Assembly: GCA_026770025.1 (NCBI GenBank)
Contig: JAMXDE010000026.1
Coordinates: forward strand, 372,001-436,000
Reading direction: 5' to 3'
DNA length: 64,000 nucleotides
Source of the DNA: Craspedostauros australis
Taxonomy: Eukaryota > Bacillariophyta > Bacillariophyceae > Mastogloiales > Achnanthaceae
Shown: positions 12,451 to 23,059 of the stretch, one piece after another
Layout: each line of letters begins with the position of its first letter
Numbering within the stretch: the first letter of the stretch is position 1
Translations under genes and position numbers: made by a program
Notes under the pieces: model-generated
Databases searched by the model: none
Told to the model about the DNA's origin: nothing
The model's input: the letters and a program-made list of their open reading frames with translations, nothing else

Positions 12451-14402
12451 TCACAATTCCTCACTGTACTTATTATTCACGGTGGTCATGTCGAGTTGCA
12501 TGCCACCCACCACTATCGCGATGTCTGGTACAAGCGCGAGCAATCGTCTCATCGCCCTTCGCTTCGCAATGGCAATGCTGCCTGCATTCGTTGCGTCGTT
12601 TGCCCCACCATCGCCATCACCATTGTTGGTATCAAACCCAGTTTCTCCATGACGCCGCAACAAGTTGCATACGAGTTGGAAGAAGTAGCGCTCCATGAAC
12701 GTGGCGACTGCTGGTCCCGTGTAGATCTTCTCTGCTTCCATGAAGATGCCGTCAGAACACAGCCTCATCATGTCGCCACCGGTCCAATTGATGTCGCGCA
12801 GTGTGATCCTGTCGTTGGAATTGATGCCAAGCGCGTTTGCAGCGTGGCTCGAGTGTCGTCCGTACGGAAAGATATCCAAGTTTATCCGTCGGTAGCCGCC
12901 GTCGGCGCATTGCAGGCACTCATCTAGCTCTTGCTGCGTTGCTAGCATCCCCCATGGCTTGTTGCGGCCTGTGCTGTTGCTTTGGCCACCCACGATAACA
13001 CCAGCTCCTTCGAATCTGACACCTTGCACAACCTTGGTCGTCGTCGTCGTTGACTTCATCTTCTTCGGAACAAAGTAACCCTGCACCCATGATGGATTGG
13101 GACCAAGCAGGCAGAAGATTGCCCTGCCTGACTTCGTCGCCTCGTTTGCTGCGCTATCACCATCGTGCATGTCAGAAGCAATAGTATCATTGGCGACTGC
13201 GTCTTGATTGGCTTTGGTGGTTGTTCGGAATCGAGGGTACGGCTTTGTCGGAATACCCATGGTTGCCGTACCCCCCAATATTATTTGTCACACCTTTGAA
13301 TACCATGTCATTACGACCATGATTAAGGACACGAACGTGATTGATATCAGTCCTACCACGAAGAGGGTAATCTGTCCTCTGGAAATATGGCTTCACACCA
13401 AATGCGGATCAGGAGGTCCTGATACCAAACCAACCATGGCAACCATGCAGACAGCAACGTCAGTCAGAACAAACAGCAGGACAATGGGCAAGTGACGCAC
13501 CCCCTCCGGGGAGCAGCACGCGCCCTCCTATGGAAAAGAAACGCCGCAGGTTTGGAACATCAGAAAGGATCAAAACATATGACAGACAAGCACACAGGAC
13601 TGCAGATTCCTACCATGCAAACGTAGACAGATACGAATATGCAGACACAAACGATGAGATGCCAAGACGAGGACGCAGAGGAAAGCATATGAAGAAGCAC
13701 AAGCAGGGCATGATGAATGAAGAGGGAAGCACCTGAGGAACATTGCAATACCCTGTGATGCCACCGCAACAAATGCCTGCTATGAAAATGAATTTGGAAG
13801 AGAAAGTGAGATTGAGCTCACAGTTCTAAAACAGTACAGTTTCTAACAGCAGATTAGACTACAGTACTAGCTATAGCCCCGGATTTCCAACAGGTGGTGA
13901 TTGTCATTTCCGACTTGATGGGTCCTCAATGAGTGTGCCATTGTGGTCCGCATGAGGGATCATCACAGCAGTAGTCACCTTCATCTCCAGCGTCCGAATT
14001 CATGTTGCCGCTTGCAGGAACTTGACCATCCGATGCCTTGCGCCGCCGTTTGTTGCTCTTCTTTGTTTTTGTCTCCATCCACCCTCCCATTCCTCCACCA
14101 CTACGAGCTTTGGCCGTTGTACTGGTCGGCTTCATCTTGCGCTTGACCTGCGTCCACCCAAGCGGCAGAGTGGATTTCCAAGATGGGAGTTCACCCATGA
14201 CAGAAGCTGCTGTCTTGCCATCCAAACTTTCCACGCCGCTCATCGTTGGCTTGCCTGTCACTTCCGCCATCTCAGCTTTGTCTGTATTGGGCATCATGTT
14301 GCGCGTCCTTCCCTCGAGTTTTGGTTTCTTTGTGTGCATCCGCGTCGCAAAGAGCATGAGCAAAACCAGAACCAACAGCAACAAGAACCGCAACACCAAC
14401 AT
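12451..14402 (-). pseudogene. Gene X copy 1: unknown type II membrane protein, split by a solo LTR and carrying a nonsense mutation
   Basis: I do not recognise the family. Read on the minus strand, an ATG at 14402 is followed by a long hydrophobic run (RFLLLLVLVLLMLFA), which looks like a signal anchor. A Lys/Arg/Gly-rich stretch follows, then CCDDPSCGPQW. The frame is broken twice: a TGA at 13926-13928 where copy 2 has CGA, and a solo LTR at 13222-13893. Removing the LTR and one copy of its GTGGT target duplication gives one continuous frame of 425 codons (14402-13894 plus 13216-12451). The downstream part contains NPSWVQGY, CADGGYRRINLDIFPYGRHS and TGPAVATFMERYFFQLVC, which has the look of a lumenal or enzymatic domain. 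The open frame 12451-13278 borrows its first residues from the LTR, so any product would be chimaeric. The counterpart is at 50208-52816. Confidence 0.75.
13222..13893 (+). mobile_element. Solo LTR, B family, inserted in gene X copy 1
   Basis: Begins TGTTCGGAATCGAG and ends GATTTCCAACAG, about 672 bp, the size and ends of the 3' LTR of element B (53448-54118). Flanked by the 5-bp direct repeat GTGGT (13217-13221 and 13894-13898). No internal retrotransposon sequence remains, so it is a solo LTR left by recombination. Confidence 0.9.
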
Positions 14403-14530
14403 CGAACGCTGCGGATGGATCCACCTCACTTATCCTGTTTTGTGTGTTTGCTGTCTGTTGGTGTCGAATTTCCCTCCATCTCTTTCGAGTCTATCCAAGT
14501 ACGCCAAGATTCTCCTGCACAAGTATGGAT

Positions 14531-15357
14531 TTGTTGGAAATCCGGGGTGGTATGATAGTAGAGAACTAATCGTTTGTTAGAATCTACTTCTCTGAACTGT
14601 GAGCTCTTCATTGCTCTCGATTGCAAAGTCCAATCTCCTCCTGAGATTGCCATGGGTCCCTCTGTTGGTCTAGCAGGCATCCATCTTGCATTCATTGCAA
14701 ATTCATCATGGACATGCATGCACCACCGAGTACCCCATATTCGTGCACATTAGCACGTTGTCCACCGCTGATAGTTTCGATGCCTTAGACATCACCGAGT
14801 CGTAGGCATGACACAGATCGGCTCATTTGATCAGATCACGATCTCTCATCCGTTGCGGGAACGCCTTGGTTGGGAGCTCGCTCAGCTCCTTTATCATCAG
14901 ACATCTCCGATCATCTCCGATCAACTCTGGTCGACTCCGATCGTTTCTGATTGTTTCTTCGCCGATCACTTCACCGACTTCCTGGATGTTCCACATACCA
15001 GGTTCGTTCACAGGCCGTCTCACACTTCGTGATGTCGGCCTTCCTCCAGTACTCTTATCTCATTGGTTGCGACGTGGGGGCCGTAGTCGCTCGTATCGTG
15101 ATGTTGGTCACGATTCCAACATCCCCGCCCCCTGCGACATACACGTGTGATTCGCATTCCTGCATTGGAGTCATGAACGTCAGGCATGGTTCGCATTCGG
15201 CACGTGGCGTTCTCCACCGCGAGTTACGTGCAGCTCACATTTTTCTGTCACAATGGTCAAACGTGAGAGTTGCGGTAATGTAGAATATCCCGACGTTCGG
15301 CTCCTTGCTCTTGGGAGGTGCGGCAATATGGTGTTTCAGAACACCCGATTCCTGACA
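14531..15357 (-). mobile_element. Solo LTR, B family (long subtype)
   Basis: On the + strand it reads TTGTTGGAAATCC...CCCGATTCCTGACA, about 827 bp, the reverse of the B-family ends. The target duplication is TGGAT (14526-14530 and 15358-15362). It lies about 130 bp upstream of the gene X start codon, in its presumed promoter. It shares long blocks with the LTR at 26454-27390. Confidence 0.88.
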
Positions 15358-16818
15358 TGGATTATGCATAATTTACCGCCACACAGTATCCTTCAGAAAT
15401 GGCTGGAAAGCGTCGCATCTCTTGTTTGTCAAATTCGTACAAATCGAAGCCGCGATGACATCGGCAACACAATACCCGCAGACATCACCTGTGCATCGCC
15501 CATGCCTCTGGTCCGCTCCCTCGCACGCCGCTCCACACGAGACGAGGGGCAGCCTGGGCGTGAGACGAGATGAAGCGACGTGAAGCGAGACGACGCGACG
15601 CGAGGCTGCACTTCAACTGACACATCGCAACACATCGGAGTGTTCATCACCGATGCGCCATCTCGCCGCAGTGTGCTGTCATCCATGGTTGGGCTCCGAA
15701 TCGTCACGTCATGACATCACGGGACGCAGACATGGGCAAGGTGTGGAATAAAGTGAAGAACCGGTGTGAGGAGCGATCGGATGTGAGAAAAGCACAGCAC
15801 CACATCTCCTCCCGCGATCATCAACCAACCCACAGGCCCCTGCACCAACAGCATCAGCAAGAGTACGAAAGTGAACCAAGCATCACAGCATTCGTTCGAG
15901 CCACGACCACACTCTGATCCTCGAGTACGGATATGCTTCACCATGCGAATGATTCAGCCGACCAACGCAAGCGCTACCAAGGCGTCTCCACGTTTCATCA
16001 TGCACTTGCCGGATTCCTCCGCCGTATCGAACAGGAGTTCTGGAGAACCAAGGGGATGCCGAATGTAAGCCAAGATGGCAACGCTACTCGCAAGGATGCG
16101 ATGACCATCGATGATTGCTTCGTGCGACGAGGAGACAGAGGTTGATACCGACGGTTTGTTGCACGCGCAGAGATACAATTGCATATGCCATGTTATACAT
16201 CGTACGACAGCTGCTGCAACGGCATCAACAACAGGGCGAACGCCAACAGCGACGCCAATCGTACGGCCAACTACCACGCGAAGTGCAGGGGCAAACGGAG
16301 AAGGAAACGACTGCAATTGCCATCACGCCGATGAACATGGCATGACCGTGACGGTGATTCTTGTTAGTGGATTCCCTGCATGCGTTGCATCTCACACAGC
16401 AGCCATCGTTTTCACATCAAACGACGCTCATTCAGTAGCGACCGATGTCAACATCAGCGCCGACACGTTTTTGACAACATCTTGACATGTCAGAAGACGC
16501 AACTGGACAGCAACCCGCCGACGCCAAGTAGCAGTCGGAATGGAGCGTCAAGCTACGACATCGGCGCGATCTGCGGTTGGAGCGATGACGCTCGTTGATC
16601 GCAGGAGGTTCCATCCATTTGGTACTTGTAACCACCATCCGATCAGAGACCATGCCAGACTATCACATCAACCCATCCCAAACTACACCCCAAGCCCGGA
16701 TAACAGTATAGACGCCGTGACGCTACATTCAAATAGATGCCATGCCAGGCCGTATCTATACCACTCTATTGCGGCATCGCTGATCGCTACATCACTTTTA
16801 AAATTGCATCTGGCACTT

Positions 16819-16853
16819 CCTCTCTCTCTCTCTCTCTAGAGAGAGAGAAAGAG
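16819..16853. repeat. TC/GA dinucleotide palindrome
   Basis: A run of TC repeats meets a run of GA repeats at CTAG, giving a near-perfect inverted repeat that could form a hairpin. Confidence 0.9.
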
Positions 16854-16997
16854 AGCAAAGAGGGACGTCGGGATCTCAAAAGACCTTTCTCGGTCACGTC
16901 TTTCCACTCAACATCACATCAATTCTGCAGATTCAAACAGACTCATCCGCCAGTACTGCCCATGGCCATGCTCGACCTCGAACCAGAGGCGCCTGCG

Positions 16998-17114
16998 ATC
17001 CATCCATCCATCCATCCATCCATCCATCCATCCATCCATCCATCCATCCATCCATCCATCCATCCATCCATCCATCCATCCATCCATCCATCCATCCATC
17101 CATCCATCCATCCA
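16998..17114 (+). repeat. ATCC microsatellite, about 29 units
   Basis: An uninterrupted ATCC tetranucleotide run of about 117 bp. Frames through it encode HPSI or DGWM repeats and are artefacts. Confidence 0.98.
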
Positions 17115-17430
17115 AACAATGATCTTCCAATTTGACTGCAGCCGCATGCAGGAAAGGTTGGAATGTCTTTGTCCAACTGATGGAGCAAGAATCGGAGATT
17201 GTGAGAAGGTCTGTGGTGTCTGCCGCGCAGTTGGATGGCTCGAGAGCGGCACCGACATGACAAAATCCGGCTAAGTAACTCGTGATTCGAGTATCTGCGT
17301 TCTATCGCCTTCGTGTCGCAACGCTCTCTTGGCCTTTACCAGGTGTGTCTCTCATAAGACACAAAGGCTTGACAGCGATGTTTCGTGGGCGATTGCATTT
17401 TCATGCTCACAAAACGAAGCCGACAAACAA

Positions 17431-17476
17431 CACCACACCACACCACACCACACCACACCACACCACACCACACCGC
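17431..17476 (+). repeat. CCACA pentanucleotide repeat
   Basis: About nine CCACA/CACAC units, in the presumed 5' UTR of the DUF6824-like gene. Confidence 0.95.
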
Positions 17477-17532
17477 ACATCAAATCAAATCATCCGCAAA
17501 CACAAACTCAACGACAGGAACGGCAGCAACGA

Positions 17533-18384
17533 ATGCAAAAACATCTCGAAGCCAAAAATCGCCCGCAACACCGAGAACATTGCCATAAATCTGACATGGG
17601 CTCTCCCACAACCTCCACCTCCACCTCAGCTTCAGCCGCATCCGCAGCCACACTCACAACCAAAACAAACAGGCACATATCGCAGCGCATCACGATGCAA
17701 CAGCAACAGAAAAAGTCAGGACAATGGGGGCAACAGCCTTGGCGACGATCGCCAGTATCATCCTTCGAGCATATCGGCCGCATGAAGACAGAAGACAAGG
17801 TTGATCGCGTTCTTCCCGACTCCTTCACTCCGAAACCTGACCATGTGATCTGCGCGAGAGGCACGGGATACTGGCACCATCAAGGAAACGTCATGTACAG
17901 ACATCTCATCGAGAACGCTATCCCACGATACACGAAGACAACTTTCCGACTGCAAAAGAGCATCATCGTTTCCGAGATTGCCGATGCTATCGACGCATGG
18001 TCACCGCACAGCGGATTCGTCAAGCGCAGCGCCGACGGGCAGTATTGGGTGAGATGCAGCACCGATTTTGTGAGGGAGAAGATCGGCCAGAGCATCCGCG
18101 ATAGATTGCAGGATCAGTACAAGTCCAGCACCAAATCGAAGAAGCTGCGAGGCAAGGCGATCAAGACTCGAGTGAATCGCGGTCTTGAAGCCATCGTGCA
18201 ATCAAAACCATACGTCGTGGGAATGTACGACTCTGTGAAGGAGCAAATCGTCGGCAAAGCACCGTGCTCCGATGACACCATTCATGAAGTGTTCTTGCAA
18301 GCAAACACGAAGCTGCTTGAAACGATCAAGGAGGACACAACGCTGATGGAGGAGTACAAGACGCTCTTCCTGTCGGGAAGATGA
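17533..18384 (+). CDS. DUF6824-like domain protein (diatom-type)
   Basis: About 283 residues from the ATG at 17533. The frame is open further 5' but only from a non-ATG codon within repeats. ATGs at 17596 and 17695 are alternatives. The N-terminus is Gln/Ser/Thr-rich and low complexity. Residues about 101-193 carry the conserved pattern: PDHVICARGTGYWHHQGN, then a MYRHLIE...RY segment, then QKSIIVSEIADAI, a SGFVK segment and FVREKIGQSIRD. That is the DVLCGRGGG-NNHxGN...Y and REKTSQALR plan of DUF6824, a family expanded in diatoms. Here the first motif reads ICARGTGYWHHQGN, a divergent version. A C-terminal helical region of about 90 residues follows. The molecular function is unknown, and a DNA-binding or regulatory role is often suggested. 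It ends at TGA. Confidence 0.8.
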   Translation: MQKHLEAKNRPQHREHCHKSDMGSPTTSTSTSASAASAATLTTKTNRHISQRITMQQQQKKSGQWGQQPWRRSPVSSFEHIGRMKTEDKVDRVLPDSFTPKPDHVICARGTGYWHHQGNVMYRHLIENAIPRYTKTTFRLQKSIIVSEIADAIDAWSPHSGFVKRSADGQYWVRCSTDFVREKIGQSIRDRLQDQYKSSTKSKKLRGKAIKTRVNRGLEAIVQSKPYVVGMYDSVKEQIVGKAPCSDDTIHEVFLQANTKLLETIKEDTTLMEEYKTLFLSGR

Positions 18385-18545
18385 TGATCGTAGTCCGATC
18401 CTTCAGCATTTCACTGCACAGCATGCCATGCCATGCCATGATCTGGCATAGCTCGATCATAACTCGCAGGCGGTGACCATCAGAGAGTAGATGGGGATTT
18501 CGAAGAGTGCTCTCTGGAAATCGTAGCCAATTTTTTAGCATTCGT

Positions 18546-18618
18546 ACTCGCACTCTTGCTTGCACTCTTGCTTGCACTCTTGCTTGCACTCTTGCTTGCA
18601 CTCTCGCTTGCACTCGCG
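18546..18618 (+). repeat. 12-bp minisatellite (CACTCTTGCTTG)
   Basis: Five to six direct copies with one or two base changes in the last units. Confidence 0.95.
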
Positions 18619-18983
18619 TCCTCATATGCACGCCTCTTCGATGCGGTTTCTACTTGTAGTCTTCATGCAGTGCAGTTTGATTCTTGCTGTTCCAATCGCG
18701 CTACAATGCGCTCCAGCGACAGCCCCGTTCCTCCAGATGGCAGTGAAAGTAATCGATGCGTTCATCTGCAGAGCTCTGCTGGTATTTCTGTTGCTCAGAA
18801 AAGCTCTCTCTCTCTCTCTCTCTCTACGTCTCTCATGAGCCATTGATGGAGATCCCTTCGCTCTGCTGAGCAAACTTCTGATCGTAGCAGTTCCAGTGGA
18901 AGTGGTCCCGCAGCCATTGCCCTCGTCCTTGCTGACAGCTTTCGCTTCGCTTCTTGCTACTTACTAATCGTATTAATAGAAAA

Positions 18984-19050
18984 TACTGGTCGGACAACTC
19001 ACAATAAACACATAAGAGCTCCGACCAGGGCACGCAATTTATTGCGTGCC
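18984..19050. repeat. Two adjacent inverted repeats (hairpins)
   Basis: CTGGTCGGA and its complement TCCGACCAG flank a loop of about 25 nt. Directly after comes a perfect 10-bp arm pair, GGCACGCAAT-TT-ATTGCGTGCC (19029-19050). They do not precede a recognised gene end. Confidence 0.85.
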
Positions 19051-19643
19051 AATACGTCGGCAGTAGTTGCTTGTGCACCCTGACATTTGCCTCCATTCGC
19101 CAGTTTGCCTCATGTTGTAGCATGGTGGTCGCGGTGGTGGCGCTTCTGCCATCACGACAAGAACTCGCGACGGGCTTAGTTGATGCTTGTGCAGACTTTG
19201 TTTGGTGATAATTTTGTTGTTGTTTGGCAAATTGGGCGAATCGAGTCGTGTTCCTCTTCACGGATTGTCCGAGAATTCTGGCCATTAATTGCATACAACC
19301 TCTTTTTCGAACTATCTGTCCGATTATGACAGGCAATAATACATGTTGTATGTAATTTACCGTTGTTTCCAAAATGCCCATTGACCGTTGTTGCCGAACC
19401 AAAATTTCGGATAGTCTAATTCGGACGAACAATATGCGGACAATTGTTCGCTTCACTACATGGAATAAAATCACCAAGAGAGTTGAAGTTCCATAAGGGA
19501 CAGACTATCTCCAACTTTTGATGTCCCTCGCCGATGCCTGAAATTCTGTTGGTATACGGTCAGATGACAGACAGAGCAGCAGCAAATCCCCATGTTCGCA
19601 GCCTCTGCGGAGACAAACAGAGAAAACATAATAATTCCATCTC

Positions 19644-19727
19644 ACACACAACACACACACAACACACACACAACACACACACAACACACACACAACACAC
19701 ACACATAACACACACACACACACACAT
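19644..19727 (+). repeat. CA-rich minisatellite (ACACAACACAC units)
   Basis: Repeated CACACACAACACA units, ending in a pure CA run. Confidence 0.95.
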
Positions 19728-20339
19728 CCAGGCAATCCCCTGTTTTTTACCGATCATTGTGTGTGTATATATGTGTTTTGATTTCTGTGGTTCGTGTCTG
19801 ACGGTTTCCGACAGTTAACTGTTCAAATGCATGCCACAATATTACTATATCCGTGCATGGGAATGCCAACTCCAAACATTTGTCAGTTGACACACACCAA
19901 TTATGCAACATGCAGATTTCGTTACACGCCAGCCAAGCATGACGTGCTTGCGAAATCATTATTGGCGAACATGTCATCAACAACTGGCACTTGTCATGAT
20001 CCCATGCCACACCACTGTGCGAAACAGCACCATCATCGCTGCTTTCACCTTTGTTGTGTGTGTATCAAGGCCCCTTGATCATGCTCCATCGCTGCTCTCG
20101 TGCCCTTGCACTCGCGCTTGCAGCACTTGCACTGCCTGTATCTCTTTGGCTTGCAATCTTTGGCTCACAAGCACCACTGATGAAGAGACATCGAAACCTA
20201 CTCCTGGGTTTGGTGATTGCCGCCACTGACAGGCACCAGCAACAACATCTACAGTAACCACTAATTCGCAACAACCACAACACACCCGCGTCATACTGTA
20301 CAGTTTGCTTTTGGGATTATCTGATATTCGCTGTCGCTG

Positions 20340-20433
20340 TGGCACACACATCACCACACGACACACACGACACACCCACATCACACACGACACACACATG
20401 ACACACACACACAACACAACACAACACAACACA
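20340..20433 (+). repeat. CA-rich degenerate repeat
   Basis: Mixed CACACGACA, CACACATGA and ACAACACAAC units. Confidence 0.9.
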
Positions 20434-20492
20434 CATCCGTATCGTCTCCCGATCATCACAAATTCAACTAATGACACAAAACCATCCGACTT

Positions 20493-21178
20493 AGTTGAGA
20501 TTAAATAAGGGACAGACTATTACCGGACACGGTATCCACCTCCGACGGGAGAAATTCTTGTTTTGGTGCGAAATCTTCCGACTTTCTCGACCACCAAGTC
20601 TTTTCCCCCTTTCTTTCTCTCCTCCATTCACGAATCCATCATGACTCAAACATGACCGACCTGACTCACATTTCACCTTGGGAACTATATGCTCCTCAGA
20701 TTCTTTCACTACAACATACCTCGATTCCCTCCATGCCAATGACTACTGCATTACTGCTGTAGTCCTGACACGTATATCCAATTTGCAACTCAAGCAATGG
20801 AATCCAAGAGTGAACTCCAGCCACAGCCATTGCTTCATGACCGCCACCATTGAGTGTCATGACCTACACTGCAGCGTGTCTATGTGTGTGGAGAGCAAGG
20901 AACTGTTATGACCATCTACCCTCAAGCTTTGAACCAAGTACATCAGTGCAGGGTCTCACCAAGTTGTGTGGCATCGTTTCTTCACCCTACCAACACTACA
21001 AGCTAACTCATAAAAACAGACAAAGATTAGCTCCAAAGCATTCATCTACTCATCGTTATAGTAACACATCTTCTATCCAGTACACCTCTCTTGAACTGCA
21101 TCACACGGTTATCCTGAAACTGGCAGATTCACAAGGCATCCTCCACCGATTCGCGTCGACTGAGCCCGAATCCTAACT
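20493..21178 (-). mobile_element. Solo LTR, C family, with 5-bp target-site duplication
   Basis: Begins AGTTGAGATT and ends AATCCTAACT on the + strand, 686 bp. This is the same length as the 3' LTR of element C at 56619-57304, which lies in the opposite orientation on the + strand. The flanking direct repeat is GACTT (20488-20492 and 21179-21183). Element C runs on the minus strand and its LTR starts AGTTGAG on that strand, so in transcript sense this solo LTR points to the + strand; the strand given marks only that it is reversed relative to the 56619 copy. Confidence 0.9.
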
Positions 21179-21291
21179 GACTTCAACGAACGCAACACCC
21201 TCCTCTTCTCCGTTTCCTCCTCTCTCATTCACAAACCATTGATGACTCAATGCCATGACCGACTCGAGTCCAGTCATCCTGGGGCTCTCTG

Positions 21292-22888
21292 TGTCAGGAA
21301 TCGGGTGTTCTGGAATACTGAATTGCTGCACCCCCAGAGGCAGAAAGGACATAGTGCTGTAAAACACTAGATTGCCGCACCTACCAATCAGGCTCCTTGT
21401 GAGACACCAAAATGTGAGGCGCATGGCAGAGGAGTGAACATCGCATGACAAGTGTGAACTGGAGAGCAATGTGTGTGAGTTGGACACTATCGTTCTGATC
21501 CAAATGTCAATGTTACAGGGGGCTGAGATGAACGATGCATGACCAACATCATGATACACGCGGCTACTGCCCCATATCGCAGCGAACAAGGAAGGAGTAT
21601 TCCGACAGGACCAGGGTCACAAAGTAGGAAATTTCATGTGTGCAAATCCCACATGAGAAACCGGCAAGTGTTGAGTGATAATGGATGACTGTCTCAACAC
21701 GAGAAATTGTGAGACCAGTCGTCCGATCTGTTTTTGTGAAACATGGAGATGGCGATCCGACTGAATGAAGCAAGTCGGGAATGCCTGTGAATCGCAACTG
21801 ACTACACTGATGGACCTATCTGAAGCAAGACATGATGATGAATTCATGAGATGGGCAACACTGCTGTGCATGCATGATGATGGATGTATGATGAGATGCA
21901 TGCAGAGAGCAGGAGATGAAAAATCTGAGCTGCATGACATGATGAAACAGGAGACAGCATTACATGAGCAAGGGCAAGACTGTGTGCTACTGTGGATTCT
22001 GTATGCTATGGCAAATGGAATTGAAAGAGATGGAGATGTTGTGCTCACAGTTTCAACAATGCAAAAACATGAAAAGGTAACCAGAGACTACTACTAGAGA
22101 CTGGGTTGTTGGAAATCCGGGGTTAAGGTAGTAGACTAATCTATTATCAATCTGTACCAATTTAGAACTGTGAGAACAAACTCCTTGGCTCTTCAATTCC
22201 AATTCAGCAGCAAGTGGAATGCTTAGCAACTCTCCATGATCATGCCCTTGTTCATTGTTGCTTTCATCTGCTTCACCATCTTGCTCTCATGCTCTTTTCT
22301 GTAGATTCATCGTGCATCATCGTAGTGGTTTGCATCTTCTACATTCGAGCAGCATCCCTCATAGACGCATGGGTACCTTCGGCATGGGTCTCATCCTGAT
22401 CGATCCCACATGGTCTTCGGTTCCTCAGTATTCCTCCTGTGCTATCATCACATACTCACCGGTCATGTTCAATGTATGTCGCGTTGTCGTCATTCGTGCT
22501 CTTGAGCGGATAGGGGGATTGCCTCCGTTTCTCTTTCTCAAGAAAGCGATCCCTTGTCCGTCGATGCGCGTCGACATGTCTGGCACATATCAACAGTTTT
22601 GCCCATAGTCTTGGCTCATGTGCGATTACATCCCTAGTGGTCGATCCATAGGTTCGCCCTCATTACAGCGGTGGTACATGGATAGGCTCCATGGCGGGAC
22701 ATGACTGATGTTGATGTCATTCATGGACAGAGGAGTGATGGGGGACAGGCTACAAGGTGGTCCGAGTGTTGTCAACAAAGTTGATCTCGTCAAGTTGTGA
22801 AGATATTATTGGGAGGTGCGGCAATCATGGGTATCTTGGTAAAAGCGTACCCCCGATTCCTGACACTGGGTACCCCGGATTTCCAACA
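21292..22888 (+). mobile_element. B-family solo LTR (long subtype), interrupted by another B LTR
   Basis: Starts TGTCAGGAATCGGG at 21292 and ends CGGATTTCCAACA at 22888. The last 18 bases are separated from the rest by the nested LTR 22106-22865 plus its target duplication. The sequence before the break (AGAGACTACTACTAGAGACTGGG and flanks) is the reverse complement of the LTR inside element A. I found no clear flanking duplication for the outer LTR. Confidence 0.8.
22106..22865 (-). mobile_element. B-family solo LTR nested in the preceding LTR
   Basis: On the + strand it reads TTGTTGGAAATCC...CCCGATTCCTGACA, 760 bp, flanked by CTGGG (22101-22105 and 22866-22870). It is inserted 18 bp from the end of the outer LTR. 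Confidence 0.9.
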
Positions 22889-23059
22889 TGGGTATTCTCC
22901 ATGGCCCCCAACAGCGATAACTTCTTAGTATGCAAGAACTTTGGTTTTATGATTAGTTGACTGAGGTGCGGAGGCCGATGGTCTGATCATTGCGATGCAC
23001 CATTGGCAAGTGTGAGGAGTGTGCATGTGTGCTGAGTGAGATGAAAGTGAAACTGAAAC

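Larger units (their letters stand above)
9083..14530. repeat. Segmental duplication, copy 1
   Basis: This block is nearly identical to parts of 43997-52947 in the same orientation. Matching pieces are 9083-11385 with 43997-46222, 11432-13560 with 49189-51327, and 13563-14530 with 51978-52947. Within RSH I see only a handful of substitutions, clustered before 9810, and the last roughly 900 coding bases look almost identical. That points to a recent duplication or gene conversion. Confidence 0.95.
15363..17532. other. Intergenic stretch with several simple repeats
   Basis: No supported gene. The part next to 15363 is the host sequence that continued from 14530 before the LTR inserted. The rest holds the separately listed microsatellites. 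Confidence 0.5.
18385..20487. other. Intergenic stretch rich in simple repeats and hairpins
   Basis: No supported gene. Contents are a 12-bp repeat (18546-18618), two adjacent inverted repeats (18984-19050), CA-rich arrays (19644-19727, 20340-20433), and a short C-LTR-like start near 19481 (AGTTGAAGTTCCATAAGGGA) that resembles position 20493 but has no clear other end. Confidence 0.5.

Noticed and set aside
12451..13278. 275-codon frame taken as an intact gene
   Set aside because: Its first roughly 19 codons come from the B-family LTR. It is the 3' part of the split gene X rather than a complete gene.
16737..17135. Frames with HPSI or DGWM repeats
   Set aside because: They translate the ATCC microsatellite only.
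18833..19477. 214-codon minus-strand frame
   Set aside because: No domain, crosses the two hairpins, and has irregular composition. Probably chance.
19481..19818. Possible short C-like LTR (AGTTGAAGTT...GTTAACT)
   Set aside because: Only the first roughly 35 bases resemble the C LTR. No target duplication, and the interior is simple repeat.
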